From: Corynebacterium liangguodongii
Lineage (GTDB): Bacteria; Actinomycetota; Actinomycetes; Mycobacteriales; Mycobacteriaceae
Assembly: GCF_003070865.1 (NCBI RefSeq)
Contig: NZ_CP026948.1
Location: 1,054,001-1,118,000, forward strand
DNA: 64,000 nucleotides
Direction: 5' to 3'
Both the position numbers and the translations under genes were made by a program. Below, piece by piece: positions 46,418 through 59,207 of the stretch (positions are counted from its first letter, which is position 1; each line of letters opens with the position of its first letter). The notes beneath the pieces are model-generated. The model saw only the letters and a list, made by a program, of their open reading frames with translations, did no database searches and was not told the origin of the DNA.

Positions 46418-46445
46418 TGGTGCGTGGTTGATTGTTGGCTGCGTG
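46418..46445 (+). repeat. 28-nt rrn leader repeat, copy 2
   Basis: Same core GCGTGGTTGATTGTTGG as copy 1, followed by CTGCGTG. It matches the spacer copy at 48225 in 24 of 28 bases. Confidence 0.7.
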
Positions 46446-46552
46446 AATGGAAAGATTGTTTGGCCTTCCCTGTGATGTTGTTGTTGTTGTTGTGGGGTTG
46501 GTTTTTGGTTGGGGTTGGGCTTTTCACGGCCTGATGTTTCTGCTGAAATGTT

Positions 46553-51489
<4,937 letters not shown>

Positions 51490-51508
51490 CCCACAACAAA
51501 GGGGTGCA

Positions 51509-51540
51509 CGCGTCCACTATGCAGTATCTGACACACCACA
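51509..51540 (+). other. 3' arm of the 23S rRNA processing stem
   Basis: CGCGTCCACTAT (51509-51520) and ACACACCACA (51531-51540) are exact reverse complements of 48373-48384 and 48354-48363 upstream of 23S. Together they give 22 base pairs with one internal loop, the likely RNase III substrate that frees pre-23S rRNA. Confidence 0.85.
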
Positions 51541-51569
51541 ACAACACCATATTGTGACCCCACAAAGTG

Positions 51570-51688
51570 TGTCGGTGGTTGATGGCGGCGGGGAAACGCC
51601 CGGACCCATTCCGAACCCGGAAGCTAAGCCCGCCCGCGCTGATGGTACTGCCCCCGGGAGGGGGTGGGAGAGTAAGTTACCGCCGACC
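51570..51688 (+). rRNA. rrf: 5S ribosomal RNA
   Basis: GTCGGTGGT at 51571-51579 pairs with ACCGCCGAC at 51679-51687 as helix I. Between them the conserved GGGAAACGCCCGGACCCATT and CCGAACCCGGAAGCTAAGCC are present. The length is about 119 nt. It closes the rrn operon, 80 nt after 23S. Confidence 0.95.
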
Positions 51689-51705
51689 CAACAACTTCAC
51701 ACCAC

Positions 51706-51738
51706 AAAAACGGCCCACCACCACGGCGGGCCGTTTTT
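51706..51738 (+). terminator. Intrinsic terminator of the rRNA operon
   Basis: AAAAACGGCCC (51706-51716) and GGGCCGTTTTT (51728-51738) form a perfect 11-bp stem whose 3' arm ends in a T-tract, 17 bases after 5S. The A/T symmetry lets it act in both directions. Confidence 0.92.
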
Positions 51739-51762
51739 GCATGCGGCGACACACCCTATAAT
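51735..51762 (+). promoter_or_regulatory. Promoter of the TPR-tlyA-recN operon
   Basis: A consensus -10 box TATAAT lies at 51757-51762. TTTTGC at 51735-51740, 16 bp upstream, is a possible -35 and overlaps the T-tract of the rrn terminator. Transcription would start about 23 nt before the TPR-gene ATG. Confidence 0.6.
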
Positions 51763-51791
51763 GGAGTGGATCTCGAGGAAGGGCATTAGAC

Positions 51792-52547
51792 ATGAGTGGA
51801 GATAACGGATCGCGCGGCCGGCCGCGCGGCGGTTCCCGCGTGGGGCCGCAGCGGCAGGGTTACCGCGAAGAGAGAATTCACAAGAAGCTCTCCGAGCCGG
51901 ATCTGCCGGATGATATCGATGTGCGCGAGCTTGACCCTTCCGTGCTCCAAGACCTGCGGGTGTTGTCGAAGGATAACGCTGACCGGGTGGCCAAGCACAT
52001 GATTATGGCTTTGAACTTGTTAGAAGACTCGCCGCAGGCCGCATTGCGCCACGCCCGTGCCGCGAAGGAGCGCGCCGGCCGGGTGGGTGTGGTGAGGGAA
52101 ACCAACGGCATCGTTGCCTATCACGCCGGCGAGTGGAAAGAGGCCATCTCCGAGTTGCGCGCCGCGCGCCGGATGCTAGGCGGGCCCGGTCTGCTCGCGG
52201 TCATGGCCGATTGCGAGCGCGGCCTCGGGCGCCCGGAGAAGGCACTGGAGATCGGCCGCACGCCCGAGGCGCTCGAGCTGGACCGACAGGGCCAGATCGA
52301 GCTCGGAATCGTTCTGGCGGGTGCCCGCCACGACCTCGGCCAGCACGAGTCCGCGCTGGCGACGCTCCAGCGCTTCGATCCCTCCCTCGACGCGAAGGAT
52401 CCGGAGGGCGCCCGCCTTGGCTACGCTTATGCCGATGCCTTGCTCGCCGTGGGCCGTCGGTCGGAGGCGGCGAGGTGGTTTTCCCACGTCGCTGAGATCG
52501 ACAACGGCGAGACGGACGCGTCCGTTCGGGTTGAGGAGCTGAAGTAG
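51792..52547 (+). CDS. Tetratricopeptide-repeat protein
   Basis: This 251-aa cytoplasmic protein corresponds by position and features to Rv1691 of M. tuberculosis. A basic Gly/Arg-rich N-terminus (residues 1-32) is followed by helix pairs of TPR type: AKHMIMALNLLEDSPQAALRHARAAKERAG, ETNGIVAYHAGEWKEAISELRAARRMLG, LLAVMADCERGLGRPEKALEIGRTPEA and GYAYADALLAVGRRSEAARWFSHVAEID. TPR domains bind partner proteins; no partner is known here. GAGGAAGG precedes the ATG. It is the first gene of a long operon with a HAD phosphatase, tlyA, nadK and recN. Confidence 0.88.
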   Translation: MSGDNGSRGRPRGGSRVGPQRQGYREERIHKKLSEPDLPDDIDVRELDPSVLQDLRVLSKDNADRVAKHMIMALNLLEDSPQAALRHARAAKERAGRVGVVRETNGIVAYHAGEWKEAISELRAARRMLGGPGLLAVMADCERGLGRPEKALEIGRTPEALELDRQGQIELGIVLAGARHDLGQHESALATLQRFDPSLDAKDPEGARLGYAYADALLAVGRRSEAARWFSHVAEIDNGETDASVRVEELK

Positions 52548-52548
52548 G

Positions 52549-53541
52549 GTGAGCACCGCCCCGCTGAGCTCGATTGTCGACGCCCTCCTGCTCGACCTCG
52601 ACGGAACTGTCTGGTCCGGCCAGCGCGCCATCCCGGGTGCGGTGGACGCCATTTCGGGCAGCGGGCTTACGGCGATGTTTATCACGAACAACGCCTCCCG
52701 CGGCTCGGGCGAGGTTGCTTCGTTGCTGCGCGGCATCGGGCTCGACGTGCGCCCTGAACAGGTCGTCACGTCCGCACAGGCGGCCGTGGCGCTGGCCTCC
52801 CAGCACGCCGCGGCCGGCGACCCAGTCCTCGTCGTCGGCGCGGAGTCGTTCGCGCAGCTCGCCAGCGAATCCGGTTTCCGGGTCGTGTCCTCCGCGGATG
52901 AGCGCCCCACGGTGGTTTTGCACGGGCACAACCCGTCCACCGGCTGGCGCGAACTTTCGGAGGCAGCGCTGGCAATCCGCGCGGGCGCGCGATACATCGC
53001 CTCGAACGTGGATACGACCCTGCCATCCCCGCGCGGCCTCCTCGTCGGCAACGGCTCGATGGTGGCGGCGGTGACGTCTGCGACAGGGGTGGTTCCCGAT
53101 GTGGCCGGCAAGCCCGGACCTGCGATGTTTGTCCAGGCCGCCGAGCGGGCCGGCGCAACGAGACCGCTTGCGGTGGGAGATAGGTTGGATACGGACATCG
53201 CGGGTGCGGTGGCATCCGATGTGCCGTCGCTGCACGTGCTCACAGGGGTATCGGGGCCGTGGGACCTCGTTGCCGCACCCCCGGCGCTGCGGCCCACCTA
53301 TGTTGCCGAGTCGCTCCTCGAGATCGGGCAGCCCGCGGAGCGTTTGGCACCGGGCGCCCAGGGCGGGTTTACGGCCACCGCGCGGGGTCATGACATCTCG
53401 CTCGGCGGCGGCGCGGAGGACGCAACCCCCATCGACGCGCTGCGCACCGTGCTCGAGGTGGCCTGGCGGGGCGATGGATTCACCGGCGAGGTCGTCGCGG
53501 CCTCCGGCGCCGCCGAGCGAGCTTTGCAGGCGTGGTGGTAG
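52549..53541 (+). CDS. HAD-IIA family phosphatase (glycerol-3-phosphate phosphatase type)
   Basis: This 330-aa protein resembles Rv1692, reported to dephosphorylate glycerol 3-phosphate. HAD motif I is LLLDLDGTVWSG, motif II is MFITNNASRG, the cap region follows (HGHNPSTGWRELSEAALAIRAGARYIASNVDTTLP), and motifs III and IV are GKPGPAMF and VGDRLDTDIAGA. About 70 residues after the HAD core (from residue 260) form an extra small domain ending in AAERALQAWW, as in the mycobacterial protein. GTG 52549 begins 2 bases after the previous stop. The substrate is inferred from the orthologue. Confidence 0.88.
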   Translation: MSTAPLSSIVDALLLDLDGTVWSGQRAIPGAVDAISGSGLTAMFITNNASRGSGEVASLLRGIGLDVRPEQVVTSAQAAVALASQHAAAGDPVLVVGAESFAQLASESGFRVVSSADERPTVVLHGHNPSTGWRELSEAALAIRAGARYIASNVDTTLPSPRGLLVGNGSMVAAVTSATGVVPDVAGKPGPAMFVQAAERAGATRPLAVGDRLDTDIAGAVASDVPSLHVLTGVSGPWDLVAAPPALRPTYVAESLLEIGQPAERLAPGAQGGFTATARGHDISLGGGAEDATPIDALRTVLEVAWRGDGFTGEVVAASGAAERALQAWW

Positions 53542-53714
53542 CGGCCGTGCACAGCCCCGTTCCCCGCGACCCGCGAAGCCCAGGCATCGATCCCGCCCAG
53601 CTCACCGCCCGCGTCCGTGCGATCCTCGCGGCCGACGCCTCGACCCCGGCGAAGGAAGCGGCGTTACTTGAGCGCGCGCACGAGGTGCTCAGCGAGGCGC
53701 TGAAGTCCGACTAA
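53532..53714 (+). CDS. Small conserved helical protein between HAD phosphatase and tlyA genes
   Basis: This protein of up to 60 aa occupies the place of Rv1693. It has no recognised domain: a Pro/Ser-rich start (VHSPVPRDPRSPGIDPAQL) and one amphipathic helix (TARVRAILAADASTPAKEAALLERAHEVLSEALKSD). Possible starts are GTG 53532 and 53535, which overlap the HAD gene, or GTG 53547; none has a good ribosome-binding site. tlyA follows after 17 bp. Function is unknown. Confidence 0.7.
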   Translation: MVVAAVHSPVPRDPRSPGIDPAQLTARVRAILAADASTPAKEAALLERAHEVLSEALKSD

Positions 53715-53731
53715 GAGAAGGAGGAACCGAG

Positions 53732-54556
53732 ATGGCCCCAGGGCGCAGGAGGCTCGACGCCGAGCTGGTGAGGCGCAAGCTCGCCCGTTCGCGGGAGCAG
53801 GCGCAGGAGTGGATCAAGGCCGGCCGGGTTGAGGTCGGCGGGTTTACGGCGAGCAAGCCCGCGACCGTGGTGGAGCCAGAGGCCTCGATCAAGGTGAACA
53901 CGGACGGGGTCGACGCGTGGGCCTCCCGCGGCGCGCACAAGCTCATCGGGGCGCTCGAGGTGTTCGGGGAGGCGGGATTGAGCGTCGATAAGCGGCGTGC
54001 CCTCGATGCTGGGGCCTCGACGGGCGGGTTTACCGACGTCCTGCTCGCGCGCGGCGCCTCGGAGGTCATCGCCGTCGACGTCGGCTACGGGCAGCTCGTG
54101 TGGCGCCTGCAAAACGACGAGCGGGTGCGCGTGCTCGACCGCACGAACATCCGCACCCTTACCCCGGAGTTGATGGGCGGCCCGGCCGATCTCATGGTCG
54201 GAGACCTCTCGTTTATCTCGCTTAAGCTGGTGCTCCCCACGATCGCGTCCTGCGTGAGGGAGGGCGCTGACCTCCTGCCCATGGTCAAGCCGCAGTTCGA
54301 GGTGGGCAAGGACCGCCTCGGCGCCGGCGGGGTGGTGCGCGACCCGCAGCTTCGCCTCGATGCGACGCTTGAGGTCGCGCGCTTCGCCCAGTCGCTGGGG
54401 CTGAGCGCGCGGGGTGCGGTCGCCTCCCCGCTGCCGGGCCCGAGCGGCAACGTAGAATACTTCCTATGGCTCGTCAAAGACCAAGGAGCATCCACGCTTG
54501 ACGACGCCGAACTGACCGCACTGGTGACGCGCGCCGTCGAGGAAGGACCCCAATAG
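53732..54556 (+). CDS. tlyA: TlyA family 2'-O-ribose rRNA methyltransferase
   Basis: TlyA methylates ribose 2'-OH groups of 16S and 23S rRNA in mycobacteria, which makes ribosomes sensitive to capreomycin. The 274-aa protein has an N-terminal S4 RNA-binding domain (RRLDAELVRRKLARSREQAQEWIKAGRVEVGG) and an FtsJ-like SAM domain with LDAGASTGGFTDVLLARGA, VGDLSFISL and MVKPQFEVGK, which hold the K-D-K type catalytic residues. AGAAGGAGGAA is a strong ribosome-binding site before ATG 53732. The nadK start follows 3 bp after the stop. Confidence 0.95.
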   Translation: MAPGRRRLDAELVRRKLARSREQAQEWIKAGRVEVGGFTASKPATVVEPEASIKVNTDGVDAWASRGAHKLIGALEVFGEAGLSVDKRRALDAGASTGGFTDVLLARGASEVIAVDVGYGQLVWRLQNDERVRVLDRTNIRTLTPELMGGPADLMVGDLSFISLKLVLPTIASCVREGADLLPMVKPQFEVGKDRLGAGGVVRDPQLRLDATLEVARFAQSLGLSARGAVASPLPGPSGNVEYFLWLVKDQGASTLDDAELTALVTRAVEEGPQ

Positions 54557-54559
54557 CTG

Positions 54560-55480
54560 ATGACCGGTATCAACGAGCGCACGATCCTCCTCGTCCCGCA
54601 CACCTACCGCACGGGCAACATCTCTGCGGCGGCGCGGGCGGCGGAGCTGCTCTGTCAGGCCGGCATCGAGGTCAGGCTCCTCGACCAAAAGCGCATGGGC
54701 CCCGTCGACGACGAGCCCGCGCTGCAGCGACTCGACCGCGTCGAGGGAGGGCCCGAGGCCGCGGCCGGCTGCGAGCTCGTCCTCGTGCTCGGCGGGGACG
54801 GGACATTTTTGCGAGCGGCGGACTACGCGCACGCACAGGACGTACCCGTGCTGGGAATTAACCTGGGGCACGTCGGCTTCCTCGCCGAATGGGAGCAAGA
54901 GAGCCTGGACGAGGCTATCGGGCGGGTCATTGACCGCACTTACCGCATCGAAGACCGCATGACGCTCGATGTCGTGGTGATGGATTCGGGCAACAACGAG
55001 ATTGGCAAGGGCTGGGCGCTCAACGAGGCCAGCATCGAAAACGTCAACCGCACCCGCGTGATGGACGCCACCCTCGAGGTGGACTACCGCCCGGTGTCGT
55101 CGTTCGGGTGCGACGGCGTGCTCATCTCCACCCCCACCGGCTCCACCGCCTACGCGTTCGCCGCGGGAGGGCCCGTGATGTGGCCCGAGGTGGAGGCGCT
55201 GCTCGTGGTGCCGAATAACGCCCACGCCCTCTTTACCAAGCCGCTCGTCGTCTCGCCGCGCTCGCTCGTGGCCGTCGAATCCGTCTCCGGCACGGGGCAG
55301 GCCAACGTGGTCCTCGACGGCTGCCGTACCATCGAGATGCCGCCCGGTTCGCGCGTCGAGGCGGTTCGCGGTCGCCGGCCCGTGCGCTGGGTGCGCCTCG
55401 ACGAGCACCCCTTCACGGACCGCCTCGTGCACAAGTTCCAACTTCCGGTCGCCGGGTGGCGCGGCCCGCTGAAGAAGTAG
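54560..55480 (+). CDS. nadK: NAD kinase
   Basis: NadK phosphorylates NAD to NADP. The 306-aa protein has the GGDG motif (LVLGGDGTFLRAADYAH), LGINLGHVGFLAEWE, the NE-type site GWALNEASIEN and the Gly-rich SFGCDGVLISTPTGSTAYAFAAGGP region of the family. Length is typical of actinobacterial enzymes, which can also use polyphosphate. It sits between tlyA and recN with 3- and 4-bp gaps, the conserved order in this lineage. Confidence 0.97.
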   Translation: MTGINERTILLVPHTYRTGNISAAARAAELLCQAGIEVRLLDQKRMGPVDDEPALQRLDRVEGGPEAAAGCELVLVLGGDGTFLRAADYAHAQDVPVLGINLGHVGFLAEWEQESLDEAIGRVIDRTYRIEDRMTLDVVVMDSGNNEIGKGWALNEASIENVNRTRVMDATLEVDYRPVSSFGCDGVLISTPTGSTAYAFAAGGPVMWPEVEALLVVPNNAHALFTKPLVVSPRSLVAVESVSGTGQANVVLDGCRTIEMPPGSRVEAVRGRRPVRWVRLDEHPFTDRLVHKFQLPVAGWRGPLKK

Positions 55481-55484
55481 CTGC

Positions 55485-57233
55485 ATGCTCAAAGAACTCT
55501 CGATAGAAAACCTCGGCGTCATCTCGCGCGCCTCAGCCGAGCTCTCGCCCGGGCTCACGGTGCTCACGGGTGAGACCGGCGCAGGCAAGACCATGGTGGT
55601 ATCCAGCCTCCGCCTCATCGGCGGGGCCCGCGCGGATGCCTCGCGCGTGCGCGCCGGCGCCGAGCAGGCGATCGTTGAGGGCGCCTTCGACCTCGCCGGG
55701 CTCGACGCCCACTCCGCCGAGGCGGCGCGCGAGATCGCGGAGGCCGCCGGGGCCGAGGCGGATGAGAACGGCGAATTCCTCGTCTCTCGCTCCGTGCGCG
55801 CCACGGGGCGCTCCAAGGCGCACATCGGCGGGCGCACCGTCCCGGCGTCCACGCTCGGGGAATTCTCCGGCCACCTTTTGACCATCCACGGGCAAAACGA
55901 CCAGCTGCGCCTGCTCGCTCCCGAGGAGCAGCTCGCCGCGCTCGACCGCTTCGACGGCGCGATCGCATCCCGGCTCGTGGACTACCGCTCCGCGTGGCGC
56001 GCGTGGCGCGCGGCCGCCAAGGACCTCCGGGAACGCACCGAGAAGCACCGCGAGTTGGCGCAAGAGGTCGACCGATTGAAGTTTGCGATCAACGAGATCG
56101 ACGCGGTCTCCCCGGCAGACGGGGAGGACGAGGACCTCGTCGCCACTATTAACCGCCTCCAGGATGTCGATACGCTGCGCGATGCCGCGCGGGAGGCGCT
56201 GCGAGCCATCGACGGGGCGGAGGCCGCGGGCGGCTACGCCCCCGCAGGCGACGAGGCGGCCGCCTCAACCCTGGTCGGGGCGGCGGCGAACGCGCTGGAA
56301 ACGTCGAGCGATGCCGAGCTCAAAGAGCTCGGTGCGCGCCTCACGGACGTCGCCGCCACGCTCTCCGAGGTCTCCGCCGAGCTCGGCAGCTTCGTCGCCG
56401 GGCTGCCTGATGACGCCGAGGAGCTCGACCGCCTGCTCAGCCGCCAGCAGGACATTAAGGCCCTGACCCGCAAGTACGCCCCCGACGCCACCGGCGTCAA
56501 CGCGTGGCGGGCGAAGGCCGCGCGGAGGCTGGTGAAGATCGATACCTCCGCCGAAGCCATCGAGGAGCTGCGCGAGCAGGTGGGCCGGCTTGCCCAGGAG
56601 ATGGAGGCGCGGGCGGGGGCGCTCACGCAGGCGCGCACCGCGGCGGCCCGTAAGCTCGAGGAGCGCGTGACCGCGGAACTCCATGGCCTGGCGATGCCGA
56701 AGGCCGTATTCACTGTCGAGATCTCGCACCAGGACTACACCCGCGACGGGGCGGATGCGGTCGAGCTCAAGCTCGCCCCAGCGGCCAAGATTGAGCCGCA
56801 GCCGCTGGCCACGAGCGCCTCCGGCGGTGAGCTCTCCCGCGTCATGCTCGCGCTCGAGGTCGTGCTCAGCGGCTCGAGCAGCGGCGCGACGCTCGTGTTC
56901 GATGAGGTCGACGCCGGCGTCGGCGGGCGCGCCGCCGTGGAGATCGGCCGCAGGCTTGCGCGGCTGGCCACCCACAACCAGGTCATCGTGGTCACGCACC
57001 TGCCGCAGGTCGCGGCCTACGCGGATACGCACCTGCACGTGTCCAAGCATGTCGGCGACGACGCCGTGACCTCCGGCGTGTTTACGTTGGATGACGAGCA
57101 GCGCGTCGAGGAGCTCGCGCGCATGCTCGCCGGGATGGATGATTCCGCCACCGGCCGCGCGCACGCCCAGGAACTTCGCGAGCGCGCCCGCGGCGAGATC
57201 CGGCAGATGAGACAGCCAGCGCGCCTTACCTAA
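55485..57233 (+). CDS. recN: DNA repair protein RecN
   Basis: RecN is an SMC-like ATPase acting at double-strand breaks. The 582-aa protein has Walker A in VLTGETGAGKTMVVSSL, the QNDQL loop (IHGQNDQLRLLAPEEQ), a long alpha-helical coiled-coil middle (about residues 160-370) and a C-terminal head with the ABC signature SASGGELSRVMLALEVVL, Walker B ATLVFDEVDAGVGG and VVTHLPQVAAYAD. Length is normal. No LexA box is visible, as expected for an internal operon gene. A 31-bp gap with its own -10 box separates steA. Confidence 0.97.
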   Translation: MLKELSIENLGVISRASAELSPGLTVLTGETGAGKTMVVSSLRLIGGARADASRVRAGAEQAIVEGAFDLAGLDAHSAEAAREIAEAAGAEADENGEFLVSRSVRATGRSKAHIGGRTVPASTLGEFSGHLLTIHGQNDQLRLLAPEEQLAALDRFDGAIASRLVDYRSAWRAWRAAAKDLRERTEKHRELAQEVDRLKFAINEIDAVSPADGEDEDLVATINRLQDVDTLRDAAREALRAIDGAEAAGGYAPAGDEAAASTLVGAAANALETSSDAELKELGARLTDVAATLSEVSAELGSFVAGLPDDAEELDRLLSRQQDIKALTRKYAPDATGVNAWRAKAARRLVKIDTSAEAIEELREQVGRLAQEMEARAGALTQARTAAARKLEERVTAELHGLAMPKAVFTVEISHQDYTRDGADAVELKLAPAAKIEPQPLATSASGGELSRVMLALEVVLSGSSSGATLVFDEVDAGVGGRAAVEIGRRLARLATHNQVIVVTHLPQVAAYADTHLHVSKHVGDDAVTSGVFTLDDEQRVEELARMLAGMDDSATGRAHAQELRERARGEIRQMRQPARLT

Positions 57234-57251
57234 ATTAGCTGGTGGGCGCTG

Positions 57252-57264
57252 CATAATAGGGCCC
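57252..57264 (+). promoter_or_regulatory. Putative leaderless promoter of steA
   Basis: CATAAT at 57252-57257 resembles a -10 hexamer and ends 7 nt before ATG 57265. There is no ribosome-binding site for steA, so transcription from here would yield a leaderless mRNA. Confidence 0.45.
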
Positions 57265-58440
57265 ATGACTGTCAATTCTCCCGAAGTACGCACCGTCCAG
57301 GGGCGTCTCCGCGACCTCACCGCGCAGCCGACGGCGCGCAAGCTCGGTGCAGGCGAGATCGCGGTCGTCGATACGCAAGACATGCCGCGCCGCCAGGCGG
57401 AGCTGCTCGTCGCCGCCAAGCCCGCCGCGGTGGTCAACCTGCAACGCTTCTCCTCGGGCACCGTCCCCAATTACGGCACCCACCTGCTTCTCGACGCCTC
57501 CATCCCGCTCGTCGAGGCAGTCGGGGGGCAATCGCGCACGCTGCTCCGCAACGGAAAGAAGGCGACGATCGCCGCCGACGGCACTATTTCGGTGGGCAAG
57601 AAGGCAGCCGGGGTCGGCGAGTTCGTCGACCGCGCCGACGTGGACGCGAGCTTTGCCGCCGCTCAGGAGGGCCTCATCGACCACATGGAGGCGTACTTCG
57701 GCAACACGATCGAATTCATCCGTGCGGAATCGCCGCTGCTTGTCGACGGCGTCGGTGTGCCCGAGCTCGGCGACACGATGGCGGGCAGGAAGGTTCTCGT
57801 CGTCGCGCCGGAGGGCGAGCTGCGCGAGCGCCTGAGCAGGATGCGCAACTTCATCCGCGAGTATTCCCCGGTGATCATCGGCGTGGGTGTGGCGGCCGAC
57901 ACCCTCGTCGACCTCGGCCACGACCTCGAGTTCATCGTCGGAGACCCGGCGGACATCTCCGCCGAGGCGCTGCGCAGCGGAGCCCGGGTGATTTTGCCGG
58001 CGGACCCCGACGGACACGCCGCGGGGCTTGAGCGGATCCAGGATTTGGGCGTGGGAGCGATGACCTTCCCGGCGGCGACCCAGTCTCCGACCGACCTGGC
58101 GATCCTGCTCGCGGCGTTCCACGACGCCGAGCTCATTGTCACCCTCGGCGGCGCCGTCGACCTCGATCAGCTCTTCGCGGCGCCCGGCCAGGCATCCCCG
58201 GCCGCCCTCCTGGCGCGGCTCAAGGCGGGCCGGCGCCTCGTGGACGCCTCCGTCATCGAGGAGCTCTACCGGATTGATTCGCCCTCTGGCGTGGCCTGGG
58301 CGTGGGCGATCCTCGGCCTGCTCGTCGCCGTGGCCAGCATGATCCTCATCGTCGGCCTGGGCGGGCCAGGCGAGTTTGGGGAGAACCTGGCCGATACGTG
58401 GGCCCAGATTCTCACGCGCGTCCAGGGGTGGTTCGACTAA
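57265..58440 (+). CDS. steA: SteA-type cell-separation membrane protein
   Basis: This 391-aa protein matches the SteA family (Rv1697 position), described in C. glutamicum as acting with SteB in the FtsEX-RipC cell separation pathway. The cytoplasmic part (residues 1-340) includes a thiamine-pyrophosphokinase-like fold (VVNLQRFSSGTVPNYGTHLLLDASIPLVE; PVIIGVGVAADTLVDLGHDLEFIVGDPADIS). One membrane helix lies near residues 346-366 (AWAWAILGLLVAVASMILIVGLG), followed by a short C-terminal segment. steB begins at the next base after the stop. The assignment rests on order and on sequence features. Confidence 0.87.
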   Translation: MTVNSPEVRTVQGRLRDLTAQPTARKLGAGEIAVVDTQDMPRRQAELLVAAKPAAVVNLQRFSSGTVPNYGTHLLLDASIPLVEAVGGQSRTLLRNGKKATIAADGTISVGKKAAGVGEFVDRADVDASFAAAQEGLIDHMEAYFGNTIEFIRAESPLLVDGVGVPELGDTMAGRKVLVVAPEGELRERLSRMRNFIREYSPVIIGVGVAADTLVDLGHDLEFIVGDPADISAEALRSGARVILPADPDGHAAGLERIQDLGVGAMTFPAATQSPTDLAILLAAFHDAELIVTLGGAVDLDQLFAAPGQASPAALLARLKAGRRLVDASVIEELYRIDSPSGVAWAWAILGLLVAVASMILIVGLGGPGEFGENLADTWAQILTRVQGWFD

Positions 58441-59202
58441 ATGAGCCGTCGCACATCAAGCCCGGGTCTTGTTGCAGCCGGCCTCGGTTGGGGCCTGGCC
58501 GCGGGACTAGCCCTCGGGGTGGCGTTGATCGCCCCTGCGATGCCCACCGAAGGGGGCGCCGCCGCTGATGCGGTGGATACGGAGGCTGCGGAGGCCGCCT
58601 CCGAGCGCGCGGAGGCCGCGAACTCGCTGCTCGCCCAGGGCTCGGAGGCCATGGTCGAAGGCGTGCTCGAGGGCCGCACGGTGGTCATCGTGCGCGACAA
58701 GGGCGTGCCCGATGACGTGGTGGACAAGCAGCGCTGGCTGCTCAACATCGCCGGAGCCACAAGCGCGGGGACGATCACCCTCACGGAGAAGTTCACCTCC
58801 CAGGACGCGGCGAACGAGCTCAGCGCGATGATCGCCCAGACGCTCCCCGCCGGGGCGCAGCTCTCGGTGGATAACCGCTCTCCGGGCACGCACGCCGGCC
58901 AGGCGCTCGCGGCCGCGCTCGACCCGGCTTCCGCGGACGAGCAGGACCGCGCCTTCCTCTTGGACTCGTTGGCCGTGGCCGGCTTTATCGAGTACGACCC
59001 CGCCGAGGTTGGCGCAGCCGACGCGGCGGTGCTGATGACGGCGCCGGATGCCGGCTCCACCTTCGGCGCGAAGCTCCTCGAGGATGTCGCGGCTGGCTAC
59101 AAGGAGGGCGGGGCGCATATCGCGGTGTCCGGCGTGGGCGCGGGCACCACGCCGGCGGAGACCGAGGCGGGGCGCGTGGCCACGATCTTCGCGCTACGGT
59201 AG
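58441..59202 (+). CDS. steB: SteB/MctB family protein, short C-terminus
   Basis: This 253-aa protein follows steA with no gap, as SteB does in C. glutamicum and MctB (Rv1698, linked to copper resistance) in M. tuberculosis. One N-terminal membrane helix (LVAAGLGWGLAAGLALGVALIAPA) precedes a coiled stretch (EAAEAASERAEAANSLLAQ) and an extracytoplasmic domain with the family's EGRTVVIVRDKGVP. Orthologues have about 300 residues and a further C-terminal segment; here the protein stops at ETEAGRVATIFALR. The stop may be genuine loss. pyrG, which normally follows, is absent. Confidence 0.85.
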   Translation: MSRRTSSPGLVAAGLGWGLAAGLALGVALIAPAMPTEGGAAADAVDTEAAEAASERAEAANSLLAQGSEAMVEGVLEGRTVVIVRDKGVPDDVVDKQRWLLNIAGATSAGTITLTEKFTSQDAANELSAMIAQTLPAGAQLSVDNRSPGTHAGQALAAALDPASADEQDRAFLLDSLAVAGFIEYDPAEVGAADAAVLMTAPDAGSTFGAKLLEDVAAGYKEGGAHIAVSGVGAGTTPAETEAGRVATIFALR

Positions 59203-59207
59203 GCGTC

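Larger units (their letters stand above)
46114..46552 (+). promoter_or_regulatory. rRNA operon promoter and G/T-rich leader
   Basis: These 439 bases hold no gene. TTGTGT (46151-46156), a 17-bp spacer and TAATGT (46174-46179) form a possible promoter. TGTGAGAACTCGATAGTGTG (46241-46260) matches the conserved actinobacterial rrn leader element and recurs, altered, in the 16S-23S spacer (48361-48380); it is likely part of the antitermination or processing signal. From about 46130 to 46510 the coding strand is dominated by G and T. Two 28-nt direct repeats lie at 46283 and 46418. CACGGCC/GATG near 46525-46535 can pair with CATC/GGCC/GTG just after 16S, a possible processing stem. Confidence 0.7.
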
